Below, piece after piece: positions 43,166-53,300 of a DNA stretch of 64,000 bases (the stretch's first letter is position 1; each line of letters begins with the position of its first letter). The translations under genes and the position numbers were made by a program. The notes under the pieces were generated by a model that saw only the letters and a list, made by a program, of their open reading frames with translations, did no database searches and was not told the DNA's origin. Source of the stretch: Spongiibacter nanhainus (lineage in GTDB: Bacteria > Pseudomonadota > Gammaproteobacteria > Pseudomonadales > Spongiibacteraceae); the NCBI RefSeq assembly GCF_016132545.1, contig NZ_CP066167.1, positions 3,904,001 through 3,968,000 of the forward strand, in the 5' to 3' direction.

Positions 43166-44105
43166 AAACCGTATCGAGTATTTGTCCGGCGCCCTGCTTG
43201 AGAAGTTGTTCGGCGACGCTCACACCCAGGGCCTCGGCATCTTCAGGTGCGCCACTGGCCTCGGCTCGCAGGACCGTTTTACCGTCCGGGCTGCCCACGA
43301 TCCCCCGCAGCCAAAGCTGACCAGGCTGCTCGGGGTCGTCGATGGCGTAGCCGGCGATGGGGACCTGGCAGCCCCCCTCCAGGCGGCGATTCATCGCCCG
43401 TTCGGCCATAACTTTGGCGGCGCTATCGCGGTGATGAAGGGGCGCTAACAAGTCGACAATGTCGCGATCGGCCAGTCGGGTTTCGATCCCCACCGCACCT
43501 TGACCGCAGGCGGGCAGGCTGCCCTCCACCGTCATAAACTCGGCGACGCGGTCTTGCAGCTCCAGCCGCAACAAACCGGCGGCGGCCAACACAATAGCGT
43601 CAAACTCACCCTCATCCAGTTTGCGCAGGCGGGTCTGCACATTGCCCCGCAGGCTGGAGACTTTCAGATCCGGCCGGCGATGCCTAAGTAAGCACTCCCG
43701 GCGCAAACTGGAGGTGCCGACATGGGCGCCCTGGGGTAAATCATCGACACTGCGGTAGTGATTGCTGACAAAGGCGTCCCGGGGGTCTTCCCGCTCGCAG
43801 ATCACCGCCAGCCCGAGACCCTCGGGAAACTCCATGGGCACATCTTTCATCGAGTGCACAGCAATATCGGCGCGACCGTCCAGCATGGCCTGCTCGAGCT
43901 CTTTAACAAACAGCGCTTTGCCGCCGATTTTAGATAAGGGGGAGTCCAGCAACTGATCGCCCCGGGTGGTCATGCCCACCAGCTCGACCTGCAGACCGGG
44001 GTGGGCCTGTTCCAGGGCGTGTTTGACATATTCCGCCTGCCACAACGCCAACAGACTTTCCCGGGTGGCGATGCGAAGGAGGCTGCGGGATGGGCTTGAA
44101 GGCAT
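43152..44105 (-). CDS. hemC: HemC, hydroxymethylbilane synthase
   Basis: 317 residues from the ATG at 44105; a GTG at 44117 would add four. It polymerises porphobilinogen to hydroxymethylbilane. Hallmarks: [18 protein letters not shown] near the start, [42 protein letters not shown], and the dipyrromethane cofactor Cys in [15 protein letters not shown]. First gene of the heme operon on the minus strand. Confidence 0.95.
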   Translation of the reverse strand: MPSSPSRSLLRIATRESLLALWQAEYVKHALEQAHPGLQVELVGMTTRGDQLLDSPLSKIGGKALFVKELEQAMLDGRADIAVHSMKDVPMEFPEGLGLAVICEREDPRDAFVSNHYRSVDDLPQGAHVGTSSLRRECLLRHRRPDLKVSSLRGNVQTRLRKLDEGEFDAIVLAAAGLLRLELQDRVAEFMTVEGSLPACGQGAVGIETRLADRDIVDLLAPLHHRDSAAKVMAERAMNRRLEGGCQVPIAGYAIDDPEQPGQLWLRGIVGSPDGKTVLRAEASGAPEDAEALGVSVAEQLLKQGAGQILDTVYGRA

Positions 44106-44231
44106 AGACGGTTCCACCGGTTGTTGGCAAAACCGCTATGATACGCGAGTCAGGGAGCTGGTGTCCTGTCCCTGAACACCCGATTCCAGCGACCCCACTC
44201 ATCGGCGCCGCTGGCAAAACGTAAGCGACTT

Positions 44232-45878
44232 TTAGTGTTCCGGAAAGGCCGTCCAACCTTCCATCCAGGTGCGATTGGCGCCGGGGCGTACTGCGCCGAT
44301 ATAGTCGGCACTTTCATCCCAAAACTCATCTTCTGGCACCGCTGCCGCACCCTCACGGGCCGGGGAGTCGGCCTGGAGCCGAAATTCAGGTTGAGCGAGT
44401 TCAGTGACGCTGGACCTAAACTGGGCAGCAACACCCAGTCGCGCCACATTTTCGAAGTAGCGGGCCTCGTCGAAGCCGCCATCGTCATCCTGATCGACGC
44501 CTTTCTCAGCGGCGAAAAAGCCACTGCCATCCCGGCCTATATTGCTGATCAGCAAACCGGCAAAGGACAGCTGCCGCTTGTCCAGACGAGCAACTGTCTC
44601 CACATCCTTGATGTCGATGGTCTCGCCGGAGAACCCGTCGATAATCATATTGTTAAAATGGCCACCTGTACCCCGGCGCAGGGTCATGCCCCGCTGCACT
44701 GCATTGGGACTGCTCATGCTCTGCAGAGTGACATTGTAGAAGGTCGGTTCGGACACTGGCTGAGCCTCGTGGTCGCCGTTGTTGTTGTCCGCCTCAAAGC
44801 CATTATCGCCGACCCCGGCATACTGCAATACTTGCAGAAATTGCACCCGACCGGTCCAGCCCATATCCCAGTCCAGAGAATCATCCGCTGCCCCGGTGAT
44901 CACAATATGACGCAGGTCTACAGTGCCACCAAACACCTCGATGCCATCATCCAGAGAGCGGTGCACCTGCACGTGACGAACAATGGAGCTGGCGCCACAC
45001 CCCCCCAGGGTCAGGCCATTGAGTTCGTTGTTGGCGTAAACTTCGTAGCCGGCAAACTCGATCCGGGCATACTCCAGCACGCCACAGTTGCTGAAGGCAT
45101 CACTGCCGCCAAACATGCCGCGACTATCGCCACTGGGTAAACCCTCGATCTGGGCACCCCGGGCATTGACCGGGGCATTACCCAGCAGTACTACCCCGCC
45201 CCAGTCGCCGGCGCGACGCTGTCCCGCAGCCTTGGCACTGGTAAAGACAATGGGAGCCTCACGGGTGCCCCGGGCCATAATGGTGGCGTCCCGGGTAACC
45301 ACCAGGGCACTGCCTGCCTCGCCCTGAATGATGGTCCCGGGCTCGATAATCAATTGACTACCGGACTCCAGATAGACAATGTCTTCCAAAACCCAAGTGG
45401 TATCGGCTGTCCAGCGCTGCTCGCCATAGAGAGAGCCCCGAACAGTTTGCACCGACGGCCCCAAGGCGCTGGCGGCAATGACCACAAGGACAATGAGTAC
45501 AACCAGGCCGCCGCCAACATACAACCATATATTGCTTGCCGACTTGGACGGTGAGGCGGGCGAACTGTGGCGTTGCCCCACCGTCTCGGCAATATCGGGA
45601 TTCACCGGCACCCCCGCCGCATCGGAGCCCGAAGCTCCCGGGCGTTGATTCCAGGTCAGTTCGCCATCGGTATTGAGCACTCGCAAGCTCAACCCCAAGT
45701 CTCTGATTTCGCGAACCGGGCTCACAGCCGCGTCGTCGATCAGCTCTCGTCGGTAGGCGGAATCCCGCAGCAGCGTGTTGAAGTGGATATCCCGGCCGCT
45801 GTCGTGGCGGTCGCTGGCTTGTTTGAGTTGCCATAACAATTCCACGAGCTTGGCCCGAGGGCTGCTGACTTCACTCAT
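44232..45878 (-). CDS. Membrane-anchored parallel beta-helix protein, unknown function
   Basis: 548 residues from the ATG at 45878 (MSEVSS); the frame to 46133 runs into argH and is a shadow. Three parts: a soluble N-terminal region of about 75 residues (LVELLWQLKQASDRHDSGRDIHFNTLLRD), one membrane helix at about 117-138 (IWLYVGGGLVVLIVLVVIAASALG), then a large periplasmic region with right-handed beta-helix features (YLESGSQLIIEPGTIIQGEAGSALVVTRDATIMARGT, then IVRHVQVHRSLDDGIEVFGG). Similar 'TLTIEPGTVIKG' repeats are known from exported proteins of Shewanella and Bacteroidetes. It lies between hemC and argH, a spot where those genes are usually adjacent. Confidence 0.7.
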   Translation of the reverse strand: MSEVSSPRAKLVELLWQLKQASDRHDSGRDIHFNTLLRDSAYRRELIDDAAVSPVREIRDLGLSLRVLNTDGELTWNQRPGASGSDAAGVPVNPDIAETVGQRHSSPASPSKSASNIWLYVGGGLVVLIVLVVIAASALGPSVQTVRGSLYGEQRWTADTTWVLEDIVYLESGSQLIIEPGTIIQGEAGSALVVTRDATIMARGTREAPIVFTSAKAAGQRRAGDWGGVVLLGNAPVNARGAQIEGLPSGDSRGMFGGSDAFSNCGVLEYARIEFAGYEVYANNELNGLTLGGCGASSIVRHVQVHRSLDDGIEVFGGTVDLRHIVITGAADDSLDWDMGWTGRVQFLQVLQYAGVGDNGFEADNNNGDHEAQPVSEPTFYNVTLQSMSSPNAVQRGMTLRRGTGGHFNNMIIDGFSGETIDIKDVETVARLDKRQLSFAGLLISNIGRDGSGFFAAEKGVDQDDDGGFDEARYFENVARLGVAAQFRSSVTELAQPEFRLQADSPAREGAAAVPEDEFWDESADYIGAVRPGANRTWMEGWTAFPEH

Positions 45879-46056
45879 CACAATTCCTCTAAGGTGCGGG
45901 TCTGGAGTTTTAGGCTTAGCGAAATGCAGTGTGCCCAGCCACTGTGACAACTCTGTGAAGAGGGGGTAGGTGCTGTACAATAGCGCCTTTACAACGCCGT
46001 GCCGGCTCTGCCACTGGCGCAGCACAACGATATTTTGCCGCGAGCGAATCACCACC

Positions 46057-47454
46057 ATGACCGACAACAACCCGATCAAACCCTGGGGCGGCCGCTTTTC
46101 CGAGGCCACTGACCAATTTGTGGAGCGCTTCACCGCCTCGGTGAGCTTTGATCAACGCCTTTACCACCACGACATCAATGGCTCCCTTGCCCATGCGGCG
46201 ATGTTGGCCAAGGTGGGTGTACTGAGCCCGGGAGAACTCCAGCAAATTAAAGACGGCCTGGAAGAGATACGGAGCGAGATCGAAGCCGGAGAATTCAATT
46301 GGTCGGTGTCACTAGAAGATGTTCACATGAACATCGAAGCGCGACTCACCGAAAAAATTGGCATCACCGGCAAAAAGCTGCATACCGGCCGCTCCCGCAA
46401 CGACCAGGTCGCCACTGATATTCGCCTGTACCTGCGCGACGAGATCGCGGTAATCTGCGGCGAGCTGCAACGCCTGCAAGAAGGTTTGATCGACCTGGCC
46501 CGGCGGGAAGCCAACACCATTATGCCCGGCTTCACCCACCTGCAAACCGCCCAACCGGTGACCTTTGGCCACCATATGCTGGCCTGGAACGAGATGCTGG
46601 AGCGGGACTTTGGCCGCCTCCGGGACTGCCGCGAGCGCCTCAATGTGTCGCCCCTGGGCGCCGCCGCCTTGGCCGGCACCACCTATCCCATCGACCGCCA
46701 CTACAGTGCCGATTTGCTGGGCTTTAGTGGCCCCACCGAGAACTCCCTGGACTCAGTCAGCGACCGGGACTTTGCCATTGAATTTAGCGCCGCTGCCAGT
46801 TTGGCAATGACGCACCTGTCGCGCTTTAGCGAGGAGCTGGTGCTGTGGACCTCGGCCCAGTTCAACTTTATCGACCTGCCCGACCGCTTCTGCACCGGCT
46901 CCAGCATCATGCCGCAAAAGAAAAATCCCGATGTCCCGGAGTTGATCCGCGGCAAAGTGGGCCGGGTCAACGGTCACCTGATTAGTTTGCTGACCTTGAT
47001 GAAATCCCAGCCGCTGGCTTACAACAAGGACAACCAGGAAGACAAAGAACCGCTTTTTGACGTGGTGGATACCCTCCGAGACAGCCTCAAGGCCTACGCC
47101 GACATGATGCCGGCCATCACCGTCAACGAGGCCGTCACCCGGGAAGCTGCGCTGCGGGGCTTCTCTACCGCCACCGACCTGGCCGACTATCTGGTGGGCA
47201 AGGGGCTGCCCTTCCGGGATGCCCACGAGGTGGTGGGCAAGTCTGTGGCCTACGGCATAGAACAGAGCAAGGACCTATCCCAGATGAGCCTTGAAGAGCT
47301 GCGTCAGTTCAGCGACACCATCGAGGAAGACGTGTTCGATGTGCTGACCCTGGAGGGCTCAGTTGCCGCTCGGGATCACTACGGCGGCACCGCACCCAGC
47401 CAGGTATTGGCCGCCGCCGATCGTGCCGAGGCCAGACTGGCGGCGCGGGGTTAA
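46057..47454 (+). CDS. argH: ArgH, argininosuccinate lyase
   Basis: 465 residues from the ATG at 46057; an upstream frame to 45970 is not used. It splits argininosuccinate into arginine and fumarate. Hallmarks: [23 protein letters not shown] at the start, [32 protein letters not shown], and the signature [12 protein letters not shown]. Single gene divergent from the beta-helix gene; in pseudomonads argH is divergent from hemC. Confidence 0.96.
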   Translation: MTDNNPIKPWGGRFSEATDQFVERFTASVSFDQRLYHHDINGSLAHAAMLAKVGVLSPGELQQIKDGLEEIRSEIEAGEFNWSVSLEDVHMNIEARLTEKIGITGKKLHTGRSRNDQVATDIRLYLRDEIAVICGELQRLQEGLIDLARREANTIMPGFTHLQTAQPVTFGHHMLAWNEMLERDFGRLRDCRERLNVSPLGAAALAGTTYPIDRHYSADLLGFSGPTENSLDSVSDRDFAIEFSAAASLAMTHLSRFSEELVLWTSAQFNFIDLPDRFCTGSSIMPQKKNPDVPELIRGKVGRVNGHLISLLTLMKSQPLAYNKDNQEDKEPLFDVVDTLRDSLKAYADMMPAITVNEAVTREAALRGFSTATDLADYLVGKGLPFRDAHEVVGKSVAYGIEQSKDLSQMSLEELRQFSDTIEEDVFDVLTLEGSVAARDHYGGTAPSQVLAAADRAEARLAARG

Positions 47455-47463
47455 GGCGACGCT

Positions 47464-48234
47464 CTAAATCCGTTCGGCATCAGCCGGTAGGTCACTGAGG
47501 GTGGCCTCTTCACTGCCCAGGGGCTCGGGTCTGGGAATGGCCTTGGGCAAGGACGCCATCACCGCGTCAAACATGGTGTAGGCGCGCTTCAGCCACACCC
47601 GGGTGCGCTGGCGTTCCATCAAGGTCAACTTTGGGCTGCCGTCGCGCAGGGCCGTGGCGGCCCAGAAGCTAAAGTCCAGCTTGTCGATGCGGTGCAAAGT
47701 CGCGCTGTGCAGGGCTGGCAATTCCACTTGCTGGGGCGCGTCTTCAGCCAGGAGTGCGGGCAAGCTCTCCAATTCGCTAAAGTCACTGCCCCGCCCCCGA
47801 TTTTTGACCACCACGCAGCGCAGCCTGTGCTGATACCTGCTGAGGAAATCATTGAGCAGTTGCACCGAATCACGACCGTCATCCACCACATACCAAAACA
47901 CCACCGGCAGCTCCATCTCCGCGCAGAGTGTCAGCACATCGTTGTCGTCCACCCAGTGGTCCAAAAAGCGCTGGCTCTGGGCCGGCAGATCTACCAGTAC
48001 TTGCCGGTCTGCCTCCAGCGCCAGCTCGATAATCTGATCACTGCTTTCGAAGCGATCCACCTTTAAAGGCCGACTAAACTGAGGATAGTAGCGGGTCAGG
48101 CTCGCGTGGGACTGATCGGCATCCAGGCCCTGATAGGGCATGTGGCGGTCGATAAAATACTGTGACAGCAAGCGGGCCAACACCGATTTGCCCACACCGC
48201 CCTTCTCACCACCGATAAAATGAATGCAGCTCAT
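47464..48234 (-). CDS. ParA/MinD-like P-loop ATPase, orphan
   Basis: 256 residues. Deviant Walker A at the N terminus: GGEKGGVGKSVLARLLSQYF (residues 8-27), with DADQSHASL as the switch region and VLVDLPAQSQ as Walker B. These are features of ParA/MinD/MobD-like ATPases. No ParB or parS-like repeat is seen nearby, and a membrane-targeting helix of the MinD type is not evident. It is convergent with argH. Chromosomal proteins of this branch occur as lone genes; function unknown. Confidence 0.78.
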   Translation of the reverse strand: MSCIHFIGGEKGGVGKSVLARLLSQYFIDRHMPYQGLDADQSHASLTRYYPQFSRPLKVDRFESSDQIIELALEADRQVLVDLPAQSQRFLDHWVDDNDVLTLCAEMELPVVFWYVVDDGRDSVQLLNDFLSRYQHRLRCVVVKNRGRGSDFSELESLPALLAEDAPQQVELPALHSATLHRIDKLDFSFWAATALRDGSPKLTLMERQRTRVWLKRAYTMFDAVMASLPKAIPRPEPLGSEEATLSDLPADAERI

Positions 48235-48453
48235 TGTTGTGCCTCGTCAGCTGATTAAAAGGCCATAATAAAAAGCCATCGGTGATAGTTTTGTGACGCC
48301 TCACGGCCCTGAGCAAAGCTAGCCATAGACCTTTGTATAAGCCCCTAGCGAGGGTTTTATTGACGGACGGTGTTAAAGTAACTGTTTAATGCGGTTTTTC
48401 TCGTCAGCTTGCCTGCCGCTGTTGCTCAAATTCATTTTGCCTGGAGCCCATTT

Positions 48454-49521
48454 ATGTCCGGACTCGCGAGATCGCTGGTGTTCGCCGTTGCTGTGCTGTC
48501 ACTGGTCAGTGCCTGCGAAAAGCCATCACCCGGTGGACCGGGCAGAGCGTCCCAGCCTACGCCGGTGGCCACTGTGGTGGTTAAGAGTCAGCAAATTCAG
48601 GAAACCCTGCCGGCGCTGGGAACGCTGCTGGCCCGAGAGTCTGTGGCGATAACCAGTAGCGTGGCGGAAAAAGTCTCGCAATTGCACTTTGACGACGGCC
48701 AAACCGTCGAAGCCGGCGATTTGCTGGCCACGTTGGAACAAGCCGAGGAGCGCGCCCTACTGGCCTCCGCCCAGGCCGACCTGGCCGAGCAAAAGAGGGA
48801 ACTGCGCCGACTCAAGGGCTTGCTGGCCACCCAGTCGGCGGCACAAACCGAATACGACCAACGACTCAGCAACCAACAACGGGCCGAGGCGCGGATCCGC
48901 GAAGTCGAGGCCATGATTGCCGAACGCACTCTCCGAGCTCCCTTTGACGGTGTGGTCGGCCTGCGTCAGGTCAGCCCCGGCGCCCTGCTTTCCCCCGGCA
49001 CAGTAATTACCACCCTGGACGACCTGGATACCATGCGCCTGGATTTCCAAATGCCCAGCCTGCTGCTGGGCAAATTGCAGGTGGGGCAGAGCATCACCGC
49101 CCGCAGTGAAGCTCTGGGCCAGGAGTTTGAAGGACGCATCAGCGCCATCGATCAGCGCATCGACAGCCAGTCCCGCAGCGTGACCGCTCGCGCCAGCTTG
49201 GCCAACCCCGACCACCTGCTAAAGCCCGGTATGCTGATGCACGTCGAGTTAAAAGCTGAGCCCCGCAGCGGCATGATGATTCCCGAACAGGCGCTAGAGA
49301 GCGTCGACCAGGAACACTTTCTTTGGGTAATAGACAGCGACGGCAAGGCACAGCGACGTCAGGTCACCCTGGGCATACGCCGGGCCGGTAAGGTGGAAGT
49401 TCACCAGGGCCTCAGTGAGGGTGAACAGGTTATCACTCAGGGCTATATGAACCTGCGGCCGGGGTCGCCGGTGGCAGCACCGACCTCACCCTCCAGTGAT
49501 CCGACGCCGGCGGAGGGCTAA
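48454..49521 (+). CDS. RND efflux periplasmic adaptor (membrane fusion) lipoprotein
   Basis: 355 residues from the ATG at 48454 with TGGAGC upstream; the frame to 48409 is not supported. Lipoprotein signal with lipobox VSAC. Adaptor features: VAITSSVAEKVSQLHFDDGQTVEAGDLLATLEQ (biotinyl-lipoyl half), a coiled-coil hairpin (LASAQADLAEQKRELRRLKGLLATQSAAQTEYDQRLSNQQRAEARI), TLRAPFDGVVGLRQVSPGALLSPGTVI, and a C-terminal barrel. It links the RND pump encoded 2 bases later to an outer-membrane channel not present here. Confidence 0.93.
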   Translation: MSGLARSLVFAVAVLSLVSACEKPSPGGPGRASQPTPVATVVVKSQQIQETLPALGTLLARESVAITSSVAEKVSQLHFDDGQTVEAGDLLATLEQAEERALLASAQADLAEQKRELRRLKGLLATQSAAQTEYDQRLSNQQRAEARIREVEAMIAERTLRAPFDGVVGLRQVSPGALLSPGTVITTLDDLDTMRLDFQMPSLLLGKLQVGQSITARSEALGQEFEGRISAIDQRIDSQSRSVTARASLANPDHLLKPGMLMHVELKAEPRSGMMIPEQALESVDQEHFLWVIDSDGKAQRRQVTLGIRRAGKVEVHQGLSEGEQVITQGYMNLRPGSPVAAPTSPSSDPTPAEG

Positions 49522-49523
49522 TC

Positions 49524-52500
49524 ATGTGGTTGTCCGATACCGCCGTGCGGCGACCCGTATTCGCCACGGTTATCAGCCTGTTGCTGGTCGCTTTCGGCCT
49601 GCTGTCCTTTGAGCGCTTATCACTGCGGGAGTACCCCGATATTGACCCGCCGGTGGTGTCGATCAGCACCAACTACATCGGTGCTGCCGCCGAGGTCGTG
49701 GAGTCCCGCATCACCCAGGTCATCGAGGAGCGCATCGCCGGGGTGGCAGGGATTAAGACCATTTCCTCCTCCAGCATGGACGGCAACTCTTCCATCAACG
49801 TCGAGTTCGAACTGTCCCGCGACATTGACGACGCCACCAACGACATTCGCGACCGGGTATCCAGGGTGCTTAACAATCTGCCGGAGGAAGCCGATCCACC
49901 AGAGGTGCGCAAAGCGGATTCCGATGACCGGCCCATCATGTGGCTCAACCTCACCTCGCAAAATCTCAACCGCCTGGAGTTGGCCGACTTTGCCCAGCGC
50001 CAGTTGGTGGATCGCTTCTCTTCCATCAATGGGGTTGGCCGTATTCTGGTCAGCGGTGCCTCGGACTACGCCATGCGTATCTGGCTGGACCGGGAGGCCA
50101 TGGCGGCCCGACAGGTTACCGTTAGCGATGTGGAGCAGGCGCTGCGGCAGGAAAACGTCGAACTCCCCGCCGGCACATTAAAATCCTTGTACCGGGACTT
50201 TGCCATCAAAGTAGATCGCCAGTACCGGGCCAGTGAGGACTTTGAAAAACTGGTGCTGCGCCGGGAGGCCAGCGGCTATCAGCTAACCCTGGGCGACATT
50301 GCGCGGATTGAACTGGGCGCCGAAGAACCCCGCAACCTGTTTCGCGGCAACGGCATTCCCCAGGTGGGCATCGGTATTGTCAAACAAAGCACCGCCAATA
50401 CCCTGGAGGTCGCCCACGCCGTCAAGGAAGAGGCCGAGCGGGTAAGACCCGGTCTGCCCCAGGGCACCACCCTGCACGACAGTTACGACAGCTCGGTGTT
50501 TATCGACTCGGCCATCAGCGAGGTTTACAAGACGCTGTTTATTGCCGCCGGTTTGGTGGTGCTGGTGATCTTCCTGTTCCTGGGTGATTTTCGCGCCATG
50601 ATAGTGCCGGCCGTTACCGTGCCAGTATCTTTGATTGCCACCTTTACCGTTCTCTATTTCTTGGGTTACACCATCAATCTACTCACCCTGCTAGCCCTGG
50701 TGCTGGCCATCGGTCTGGTGGTGGACGACAGCATCGTCGTGCTGGAGAACATTCACCGCCGCTTGCTGGCTGGGGAACCGCCGTTAGTGGCGGCGTTTCG
50801 CGGTGCTCGCCAGGTCGGTTTTGCGGTGGTGGCCACCACCGCAGTCTTGGTGGCGGTGTTTGTTCCCATCACCTTCTTGCAGGGCGACATCGGTCGCCTG
50901 TTTGGCGAGTTTGCCGTGGCCATGGCGGTGGCGGTGGTGTTTTCCAGCCTGGTGGCGCTGACCCTGTCGCCGGTGATCTGCGCCAAGCTGCTCAATCGCG
51001 ACGCCATGCACGGTAAGCTGGCAGAGTTTGTTGAGTCATTGCTGCACCGCATGGAGAGCGGCTACCGCCGTATACTTTACTCCAGCTTGCACCGACCGGC
51101 GCTGTCGGCCAGCGTGTTGGCCGCCACTATTGCCGCCTGCATCTATTTTATCCAGGCCGTACCCAGCGAGTTCGCGCCAAAAGAGGATCGCGGCGTCGTG
51201 TTCCTGTCCATCCGCGGCCCGGAGGGAGCCTCCTTTAACTATGTCAGTGAGCACCTCGATGAGCTGGAGCAGCGGCTGATGCCGCTGGTGGAACAGGGCG
51301 AAATCAAGCGCTTTCTGCTGCGCGCCCCCGGCGGCTTCGGCGGTGCTGACAGCTACAACGGCGCCTTTTCCATCATGGTGCTGGAACCCTGGTCCCAGCG
51401 CCGCTCCAGCACCGAGATCATTGCCGATATACGCCGCCGCCTGGCCGACTACACCCCGATGACCACCTTCCCGATCCAACCTCAGGCACTGGGGGGCGGC
51501 TTTAGCAAACCGGTACAGTTTGTGATTGGCGGCGGTAACTATGATCAGCTGGCGCAGTGGCGGGATGCCATCCTGGCCGAGGCCCGCAACAACCCCAAAC
51601 TGCTGGGCCTGGACAGTGACTACCGGGAGACCAAACCCCAGCTGGTGGTCAACATCAATCGCGCCCGGGCCGCCGACCTGGGCGTGGACACCCAGCAGAT
51701 CAACCGCAGCCTGGAAACCCTGCTGGGCTCGCGCCGCGTTACCACCTTTATGCTCAATGGCGAGGAATACAACGTGGTGCTGGAGGGCGAACCCAGCCAG
51801 CAGCGCAGCCCCAACGATCTTAGCAACATCTATGTGCGCTCCAATACCAGCGGCGCCCTGATCCCCCTGGGCAACCTGGTTACCCTGGAAGAACGCGGCG
51901 CCGCCGCCACCCTCAACCGCTTTAATCGGGTGCGGGCCATTACGCTGGATGCCAGCCTGGCGGACGGCTACTCCCTGGGCGAGGCGCTGGCCTACCTAGA
52001 AGGGATTACCCGCGACGTCGCGCCCGAGGCGGTGATCGATTATAAAGGCGAATCTCTGGACTATATCGATGCCGGCAACGAGGTTTACCTGACCTTTGCA
52101 CTGGCCTTGTTAGTGGTATTTCTCGTGTTGGCGGCTCAGTTTGAGAGCTTTGTTCACCCCCTGGTGATTCTACTGACGGTGCCACTGGCTGCCGCCGGAG
52201 CGTTGGTGGGGCTGTATTTCAGCGACCAAAGCCTGAATATTTACAGCCAAATCGCCTTGGTAATGCTGGTGGGCCTGGCCGCCAAAAACGGCATCTTGCT
52301 GGTGGAGTTTGCCAATCAGCTGCGGGATCAAGGTATCGAGTTTGAGACCGCTATCCTGCAGGCTGCGGAGCAGCGCCTGCGGCCTATCATTATGACGGCA
52401 ATTACCACAGTAATGGGCTCTGTGCCGCTATTGTTGGGCAGCGGTGCGGGCAGCGAGTCGCGCTTTGTCATTGGCATTGTGGTGGCCTGTGGTGTGACCG

Positions 52501-52640
52501 CCGCCACCCTGTTCACGCTGTTTGTGGTGCCCATGGCCTACCGGGCAATGGCGGGCAAGACCTCGTCGCCACAGGCAGTGAGCCAATGCCTGCATAAGCA
52601 ATTAAATGACAATCCGGACCGCGAGAGCGGTCACGGATAA
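49524..52640 (+). CDS. RND multidrug efflux permease (HAE1 family)
   Basis: 1038 residues, normal for AcrB/MexF-type pumps. Twelve membrane helices are expected; the first is in AVRRPVFATVISLLLVAFGLLSF. The proton-relay Asp pair is in IGLVVDDSIVVLENIHRRL of TM4; the family motif in TM11-12 appears as VGLAAKNGILLVEFANQLRDQG. It exports drugs or other amphiphiles driven by protons. It forms an operon with the preceding adaptor; no TolC-type gene follows, so it must use a channel encoded elsewhere. Substrates are not predictable. Confidence 0.95.
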   Translation: MWLSDTAVRRPVFATVISLLLVAFGLLSFERLSLREYPDIDPPVVSISTNYIGAAAEVVESRITQVIEERIAGVAGIKTISSSSMDGNSSINVEFELSRDIDDATNDIRDRVSRVLNNLPEEADPPEVRKADSDDRPIMWLNLTSQNLNRLELADFAQRQLVDRFSSINGVGRILVSGASDYAMRIWLDREAMAARQVTVSDVEQALRQENVELPAGTLKSLYRDFAIKVDRQYRASEDFEKLVLRREASGYQLTLGDIARIELGAEEPRNLFRGNGIPQVGIGIVKQSTANTLEVAHAVKEEAERVRPGLPQGTTLHDSYDSSVFIDSAISEVYKTLFIAAGLVVLVIFLFLGDFRAMIVPAVTVPVSLIATFTVLYFLGYTINLLTLLALVLAIGLVVDDSIVVLENIHRRLLAGEPPLVAAFRGARQVGFAVVATTAVLVAVFVPITFLQGDIGRLFGEFAVAMAVAVVFSSLVALTLSPVICAKLLNRDAMHGKLAEFVESLLHRMESGYRRILYSSLHRPALSASVLAATIAACIYFIQAVPSEFAPKEDRGVVFLSIRGPEGASFNYVSEHLDELEQRLMPLVEQGEIKRFLLRAPGGFGGADSYNGAFSIMVLEPWSQRRSSTEIIADIRRRLADYTPMTTFPIQPQALGGGFSKPVQFVIGGGNYDQLAQWRDAILAEARNNPKLLGLDSDYRETKPQLVVNINRARAADLGVDTQQINRSLETLLGSRRVTTFMLNGEEYNVVLEGEPSQQRSPNDLSNIYVRSNTSGALIPLGNLVTLEERGAAATLNRFNRVRAITLDASLADGYSLGEALAYLEGITRDVAPEAVIDYKGESLDYIDAGNEVYLTFALALLVVFLVLAAQFESFVHPLVILLTVPLAAAGALVGLYFSDQSLNIYSQIALVMLVGLAAKNGILLVEFANQLRDQGIEFETAILQAAEQRLRPIIMTAITTVMGSVPLLLGSGAGSESRFVIGIVVACGVTAATLFTLFVVPMAYRAMAGKTSSPQAVSQCLHKQLNDNPDRESGHG

Positions 52641-52655
52641 ACTGAGTGATCGCCT

Positions 52656-53066
52656 TTACAGGCCAGGCAGAGGCGCCGAGATCAGCGGAATCTCTGGCAG
52701 CAGCACGATGGTGGAGGTAAGCAACGAACCGCCATCGGTGAGGAACGTGGCCAACTCGGCCGGATTAGTGGTCAGTACCTGCACTGGCGGCAATAAGTTC
52801 TGCACTAGAGGCAAGCCTATACCGGAGCCAAGCTCGAACAGCGTCTGAGGGTTTAGCAGCGCACCGGTCAGCTCAAAGGCCGATTGCGCGCCAGCGGCAT
52901 CCAGCGGCAATAGGGCCAGGGTATTGGACAAGCCCTGAATGCCCAACAAATCGGTCAATAAAGCATCTACACCCGCCAGCGGTCCATCAGCTGCAGACGC
53001 CGAAACAGAAAAGGCCATCATGGCTGAAAACGCCAGATACTTCGCAGGCTTACTCAATGCTTTCAT
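52656..53066 (-). CDS. Small exported hypothetical protein
   Basis: 136 residues from the ATG at 53066 (MKALSKPAKYLAF); the frame to 53210 crosses the upstream repeats and is not used. Signal peptide ending ASA-ADG. The mature part is Leu-, Ala- and Gly-rich with few charges (GVDALLTDLLGIQGLSNTLALLPLDAAGAQSAFELTG), suggesting a hydrophobic helical protein, possibly membrane associated. No family recognised. It is convergent with the RND pump gene. Confidence 0.6.
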   Translation of the reverse strand: MKALSKPAKYLAFSAMMAFSVSASAADGPLAGVDALLTDLLGIQGLSNTLALLPLDAAGAQSAFELTGALLNPQTLFELGSGIGLPLVQNLLPPVQVLTTNPAELATFLTDGGSLLTSTIVLLPEIPLISAPLPGL

Positions 53067-53083
53067 CACACACTCCGCTTTAT

Positions 53084-53125
53084 TTATTGGGTACTTGCTT
53101 ATTGGGTACTTGTTTTTAAGTACCC
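53084..53125. repeat. Tandem 15-bp repeat plus inverted copy upstream of gene 53066
   Basis: TTATTGGGTACTTG occurs at 53084-53097 and 53099-53112; the inverse AAGTACCC follows at 53118-53125. GGGTACTT (53104-53111) and AAGTACCC form a perfect 8-bp hairpin with loop GTTTTT. It lies 18-59 bases upstream of the ATG at 53066, so it could be an operator or leader structure for that minus-strand gene. Confidence 0.7.
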
Positions 53126-53300
53126 GGGCCAGTACTTCGACTCCTTTGACGTTAGGGTACAAGAGGGACTTTGGCAATGTGCTTGGGCGCCATTTAGGGT
53201 AGTCGGGCACACAATTTATCGCCGAATTGCGACCCGCTTCTCAGTTTTTGTGCCCTTCGTGGCATCCTGACTTAGGGCCTGGCTCAGTGGCCTGCCTTCT

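Noticed and set aside
49524-52640. Searching for a TolC-type gene with the RND pump
   Set aside because: The next gene is a convergent small exported protein without outer-membrane factor features.
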